DNA from: Candidatus Parcubacteria bacterium | GTDB taxonomy: Bacteria > Patescibacteriota > Minisyncoccia > Phycocordibacterales > Phycocordibacteraceae | Direction of reading: 5' to 3' | Length of the DNA stretch: 6,940 bases | NCBI GenBank assembly: GCA_022616215.1 | Contig: JAKEFE010000020.1 | Span: 1 to 6,940 of the forward strand | Shown: positions 3,709 to 6,940 of the stretch, piece after piece | Layout of the letters: each line of letters begins with the position of its first letter | How positions within the stretch are numbered: position 1 is the stretch's first letter | Program-made: the position numbers and the translations under genes | Notes under the pieces: generated by a model | What the model was told of the DNA's origin: nothing | The model's input: only the letters and a program-made list of their open reading frames with translations | Database searches by the model: none

Positions 3709-4989
3709 TCAAGAACGCATCGCTCGCCCACGGGCTTTTCGGTGAAGCGAAATAGCAAAGCGGTGTGCCTCGGCATTTGCAAGCACGGCGGAAGATTCGG
3801 GAATGCCCGCGCGAAGTGCTCCCAGCACTTCGCGCGGACGGTGCTTCTCGTCTTTCACCACCGAGGCAACGGGGATGGCAACGCCAAGCTCTGCAAGCAC
3901 CGTTTCCGTGGCCTTCTTATGTGTTTTGCCACCGTCCACCACAATAACCTTGGGGTACGGCCACTCGGGGTGTCCAAAGCGACGCGAAAGGATCTCTTTG
4001 AGAGACGCGATGTCATCATTCAACCTCCGAACCGCTCCCATGAGCGACCTACGAGGTCGCTCATGGGAGCCGCGGATACGAAATGTTCGGTATTCTTTCC
4101 GTTGTGGGAGACCACCCTCAACAACGGTCATGACACCAATGGCGTTTGTACCAGAGATATGCGCAGTGTCATATGCTTCAATACGCGGCTCGCTCTCATC
4201 CCTATCCCGGTCCTCACGAATGAGCGAGACGTCCTGCACATGATCAAGCGCAAACAACTGTTTACGAGCAACTGCAGCGTCTTCAAAGCGCTCATCCTTT
4301 GCCGCCTGTGTCATTTCGCGCGTCAGTGTCGCGCGAAGCGCTTTTACGCGCCCTGAAAGATACAGCGAAACATTCCTAATTGAGCGCAAATATTCTTTCT
4401 TATTAATCTCCCTCGGGTACTGTCCTATCTGCCTGCCAAACTCAACCTTTCCTTTCGTAAAGCGACTACCTTCACCCACAGGACGTGGTGTATCAAAGAA
4501 GGGGAAGATGCGGCGTATGAGTCGTAACCCTTCACGAAGCTGGTAGCCGGAGGGAAACGGCCCGTGGATAGCTTTTAGCTTACTGTTTGCAGCGTACAGC
4601 TTCTTAAAATCAATGTCTTTGCCTCGGATGGCGAGCACGCGCGGAATTTTTTCATCTGTAATGACCGCATATAAAAAAGTCTTGTCGTCCTTGCCTTCCA
4701 CATTTGCTTTTGGGCGGTGCTCGCGGATAAGCGCGGCCTCGCGCACAAGTGCCTCAAGCACGGTGGGAGTTGTCTCATGAGAGATACCATCCGAAAGCGT
4801 GACCATGTCCACAACGCGCGGTCCGCGCGTCTTAATGAGGTCGTCATCAAAATATGAGCGCACGCGATCGCGTAGCGACGTGGCTTTCCCTACATACAGC
4901 ACTTTTTTTGCGCGGCCCCGGCCTTGTGTAAAGAGATACACGCCAGGACAGTCCGGTAGATCAAATTTTTGCAGTTCGTTTTTTTGCAT
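3709..4989 (-). CDS. uvrC: UvrABC system protein C, short form with a palindromic insertion
   Basis: UvrC makes the two incisions of nucleotide excision repair after UvrA and UvrB have marked the lesion. From ATG 4989 it has 426 aa. The GIY-YIG nuclease is about 12-100: GVY at 16-18, YVGK at 32-35, R42, Y46, E84 and N96 match the known 3'-incision site. A UVR motif that contacts UvrB lies at about 216-250. The RNase H-like 5'-incision domain runs from about 268 to 416 with D274, D326, D352 and H409 intact. Three oddities stand out. The protein ends after EAHRFAISLHRK, so the C-terminal (HhH)2 module is absent; E. coli UvrC is about 610 aa. The four cysteines normally near 165-195 are all replaced. 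A 13-residue insert (307-319) precedes D326. The start overlaps uvrA by 29 nt; a longer reading from 5112 would add 41 residues that only mirror uvrA codons. Translation is probably coupled to uvrA. Confidence 0.95.
   Translation of the reverse strand: MQKNELQKFDLPDCPGVYLFTQGRGRAKKVLYVGKATSLRDRVRSYFDDDLIKTRGPRVVDMVTLSDGISHETTPTVLEALVREAALIREHRPKANVEGKDDKTFLYAVITDEKIPRVLAIRGKDIDFKKLYAANSKLKAIHGPFPSGYQLREGLRLIRRIFPFFDTPRPVGEGSRFTKGKVEFGRQIGQYPREINKKEYLRSIRNVSLYLSGRVKALRATLTREMTQAAKDERFEDAAVARKQLFALDHVQDVSLIREDRDRDESEPRIEAYDTAHISGTNAIGVMTVVEGGLPQRKEYRTFRIRGSHERPRRSLMGAVRRLNDDIASLKEILSRRFGHPEWPYPKVIVVDGGKTHKKATETVLAELGVAIPVASVVKDEKHRPREVLGALRAGIPESSAVLANAEAHRFAISLHRKARGRAMRS
3807..3837. repeat. 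Perfect 14-bp-arm palindrome near the 3' end of uvrC
   Basis: CCGCGCGAAGTGCT (3807-3820) and AGCACTTCGCGCGG (3824-3837) are perfectly complementary around a CCC loop. It encodes the stretch PREVLGALRAG (386-396) between KDEKHR and the catalytic EAHRF motif, a part of UvrC that varies between species. Arm length and the 3-nt loop resemble the larger palindrome at 4034-4070, though the sequences differ. Confidence 0.65.
4034..4070. repeat. 37-bp perfect palindrome inserted in frame in uvrC
   Basis: GCTCCCATGAGCGACCT (4034-4050) and AGGTCGCTCATGGGAGC (4054-4070) form a perfect 17-bp stem around a 3-nt ACG loop. On the coding strand it encodes almost all of GSHERPRRSLMGA (residues 307-319). Aligned from memory to E. 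coli and B. subtilis UvrC, the sequence from the first catalytic Asp (D274) to FRIR (306) runs without gaps, then exactly 13 residues are extra, then the match resumes at VRRLNDDIASL. The 39-nt excess equals the palindrome plus two bases. This fits insertion of a small palindromic element that keeps the frame open. No flanking target duplication is obvious. Confidence 0.8.
4315..4337. repeat. Inverted repeat in the UVR region of uvrC
   Basis: TTCGCGCG (4315-4322) and CGCGCGAA (4330-4337) are perfect 8-bp arms with a 7-nt loop. It encodes part of the UVR motif region (ALRATLTREM), which is of normal length, so no insertion is implied. GC-rich CGCG words are common in this gene, so chance is a fair explanation. 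Confidence 0.35.
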
Positions 4990-6940
4990 GACGATGTAAG
5001 AGTTTGGCGAGATATTCTCCCGTATACGAACCTTTGGTGTGAGCAACTTCCTCTGGTGTCCCTTTTGCAACCACTTTCCCACCACCCACGCCCCCTTCGG
5101 GACCAAAATCAATAATGTGGTCTGCGCACTTTATGAGATCTAAATTGTGTTCAATGACCACCACGGTATTTCCGCGTCGGACCAATTCCTGCAAAATTTC
5201 TATGAGCTTTCGTACATCTTCATAGTGGAGCCCGACGGTCGGCTCATCAAGAAGATACAAGGTTTTCATGGTGATGGGCCGAAAGAGTTCGGACGCAATT
5301 TTTACCCGCTGTGCTTCACCGCCAGAAAGCGTCGTTGCCGACTGACCAAGCGTGAGGTACTCAAGCCCCGTAGCATTCATGGTTTCCAAGCGGTCAGCAA
5401 TGGCGGGTATGTCTTTGAAAAATTGTTCTGCCTCCTCAATGGTCATTTGCAAAACGTCGTGAATATTTTTCCCACGATACGTTACTTCAAGCGTTTCTTT
5501 CATAAATCGTTTGCCGTCGCAGACATCACACGTAACGTACACGGTCGGGAGGAAGTGCATTTCTACTGCAATCATGCCGTTTCCTTGGCATGACTCACAG
5601 CGGCCGCCGGAAACATTGAAGGAAAAGCGCCCCGGCTTCCAGCCGCGCGCACGCGCTTCGGGTGTGGCCGAAAACAAATCGCGTATATGGGTGAAAGCGC
5701 CGGTGTAGGTTGCCGGGTTACTTCTCGGAGTGCGGCCGATGGGCGACTGGTCAATTAAGACTACGCGCCCGACATACTCCGTTCCGGTTATGGAAGATAC
5801 GTGTATTGGTTTGGCTTGTTTTTTAGAAAACCGCTCCGCAACGTTTTTGTGAAGAATGTGGTAGAGAAATGTGGATTTACCGGAGCCGGATACGCCGGTA
5901 ATGCACACGAGTTTTCCAAGGGGCACCTCCACGTTTTGATTTATGAGGTTATGAAGCGACGCACCGCGAATTTTTATGCTTCCTTTTTCGCTCTGGCGGC
6001 GCGTATCTGGCACAGGAATCTCTTTCTCATCGCGAAGATACGAGAGCGTCAGAGAATCATTGGTGTTTTTTGGCGCGGTGATAAGGTCGGAGAGCCAGCC
6101 GGAGGCAACGACGGTACCGCCATGCACTCCCGCACCAGGGCCAATATCCACGATGTAGTCTGATGAATAAATGGTATCTTCATCGTGCTCCACAACGAGG
6201 ATGGTGTTGCCTAATTCCTTGAGCGACAAGAGCGTTTTAATGAGTCGGTCATTGTCGCGCTGATGAAGACCGATGGTGGGCTCATCAAGCACGTAGAGCG
6301 CTCCCACAAGCCCCGTGCCAAGCTGGGAGGCAAGACGAATGCGCTGGGCTTCCCCACCAGAAAGCGTTGCCGCAGAGCGATTAAGCGTGAGATAGTCGAG
6401 TCCGACGTTCAACATAAAATCAAGCCGACTCGTTATTTCGCGGACAATCGGTTTTGCAATTTCCGCGCGCATTTCGGAGAGTTCAAGACCATCCATAAAC
6501 TCTTTTGCCTCCCGGATAGAAAGCCCGGTTACATCAACAATGTTCTTGCCGAGTGTGTTGTCCTTCTTATCTTTGAGATATACGCGAAGCGCTTCAGATC
6601 GAAGGCGCTTGCCGACGCACACCGAACACGTTTCTTCCGAAAACAACGCTTCGGTGCCAAGCCCATTGCAGTGCCCGCAGGCGCCGTACGGGCTATTGAA
6701 TGAAAAGAGGCGCGGTTCTACTTCAGGGAATGACGCTCCGTCTTCCGGACAAATGAATTTTGCCGAGAGTGTTTCAATCGTTCCGTCTGCGTGTCCTATT
6801 TTTACCAGTCCTTCGGACTCTTTGAGCGCAAGTTCAAGTGCTTCGGAGAGTCGTTCGCGCGCGGCCTCTGGCGTCTTTTCAAATTCAGACACAAAAATAG
6901 AATCAACAATTGCATCAATATCGTGACGTTTGTTCCTATC
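4961..6940 (-). CDS. uvrA: UvrABC system protein A, 5' end outside the window
   Basis: UvrA is the DNA-damage-sensing ATPase of nucleotide excision repair; as a dimer it loads UvrB. The visible 659 residues cover roughly the last 70 percent of a normal 940-aa UvrA. The frame is open through the last base: DRNKRHDIDAIVDSIF precedes the GTG at 6892, so that GTG is not the start. The first Walker A is outside. Seen here (fragment numbering) are EPRLFSFNSPYGACGHC (75-91), signature LSGGE (193-197), Walker B LYVLDEP (215-221) with switch His 251, second Walker A GVSGSGKS (349-356), zinc module CESC/CDVC (448-474), second LSGGE (538-542) and Walker B LYLLDEP (561-567). The first zinc module reads CPED (64-67) where CPxC is usual. 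The stop lies 29 nt inside uvrC. It heads the visible cluster uvrA-uvrC-ddl-PCD. Confidence 0.98.
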   Translation of the reverse strand, partial: DRNKRHDIDAIVDSIFVSEFEKTPEAARERLSEALELALKESEGLVKIGHADGTIETLSAKFICPEDGASFPEVEPRLFSFNSPYGACGHCNGLGTEALFSEETCSVCVGKRLRSEALRVYLKDKKDNTLGKNIVDVTGLSIREAKEFMDGLELSEMRAEIAKPIVREITSRLDFMLNVGLDYLTLNRSAATLSGGEAQRIRLASQLGTGLVGALYVLDEPTIGLHQRDNDRLIKTLLSLKELGNTILVVEHDEDTIYSSDYIVDIGPGAGVHGGTVVASGWLSDLITAPKNTNDSLTLSYLRDEKEIPVPDTRRQSEKGSIKIRGASLHNLINQNVEVPLGKLVCITGVSGSGKSTFLYHILHKNVAERFSKKQAKPIHVSSITGTEYVGRVVLIDQSPIGRTPRSNPATYTGAFTHIRDLFSATPEARARGWKPGRFSFNVSGGRCESCQGNGMIAVEMHFLPTVYVTCDVCDGKRFMKETLEVTYRGKNIHDVLQMTIEEAEQFFKDIPAIADRLETMNATGLEYLTLGQSATTLSGGEAQRVKIASELFRPITMKTLYLLDEPTVGLHYEDVRKLIEILQELVRRGNTVVVIEHNLDLIKCADHIIDFGPEGGVGGGKVVAKGTPEEVAHTKGSYTGEYLAKLLHRHAKKRTAKI

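Noticed and set aside
3646..4356. 236-aa plus-strand open frame opposite uvrC and the ddl start
   Set aside because: It is antisense to strongly supported uvrC and ddl, shows no domain, and is explained by the codon bias of the opposite strand.
4814..4830. ACGCGCGG/CCGCGCGT near-perfect palindrome in uvrC
   Set aside because: It encodes the ordinary TRGPRV segment of UvrC, and CG-rich alternation makes such short symmetry common here.
4990..5112. 41-residue N-terminal extension of UvrC
   Set aside because: It lies inside uvrA codons and has no counterpart in UvrC; MQKNELQKFDLPDCPGVYLF is the normal family N-terminus.
6890..6892. GTG as start of uvrA
   Set aside because: The frame stays open to base 6940 and the upstream residues (DRNKRHDIDAIVDSI) match UvrA, so the true start is outside the window.
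1..6940. CRISPR array, insertion sequence, phage or defence genes
   Set aside because: No direct repeat series, transposase, integrase or nuclease-effector gene was seen. The only nuclease is UvrC, a repair enzyme.

Overview
This window looks like a stretch of chromosome from a Patescibacteria (CPR) bacterium, most likely of the Parcubacteria group. The basis is the gene set and its style: a stand-alone SWIB protein, a minimal UvrC that stops before the helix-hairpin-helix module, compact overlapping genes, few clear Shine-Dalgarno sequences and a long protein with no recognisable relatives. TGA acts as a normal stop for uvrA, uvrC and ddl, which argues against the lineages that recode UGA (Gracilibacteria, Absconditabacteria). 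The phylum call is inference from memory of such genomes, not a search result.

Layout. Positions 1-151 hold no gene, only a GC-rich 13-bp inverted repeat (72-113) and an A/T run just past tRNA-Val. tRNA-Val(CAC) lies on the minus strand (152-224) and has an extended -10 promoter. A strong divergent promoter (278-306) drives a plus-strand 85-aa SWIB-domain protein (342-599). It ends at a strong hairpin terminator (618-651) shared with the convergent minus-strand gene for an unrecognised 410-aa helical protein (688-1920), which has its own promoter (1962-1991). Next comes a 63-aa basic hypothetical protein (2030-2221) with its own promoter, and a terminator whose hairpin includes the end of its coding sequence.

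The right two thirds is a tightly packed minus-strand cluster transcribed toward lower coordinates: uvrA (5' end outside the window), uvrC (29-nt overlap with uvrA), ddl (12-nt gap), pterin-4a-carbinolamine dehydratase (4-nt ATGA overlap) and tRNA-Ala(TGC), which begins 10 nt after the dehydratase stop and has its own near-ideal extended -10 promoter over that stop codon. UvrA and UvrC belong to nucleotide excision repair; uvrB is not in the window. Ddl makes the D-Ala-D-Ala dipeptide of peptidoglycan. The dehydratase has no pathway partner here.

Most unusual point: uvrC carries a perfect 37-bp palindrome (17-bp arms, 3-nt loop) that accounts almost exactly for a 13-residue in-frame insertion just before a catalytic aspartate. 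It resembles the logic of protein-coding palindromic elements known from Rickettsia. Other perfect short-loop palindromes lie elsewhere in uvrC and in ddl. The same UvrC has lost all four cysteines of the usual cysteine cluster and the C-terminal (HhH)2 module. No CRISPR array, transposase, phage gene or obvious defence system is present.
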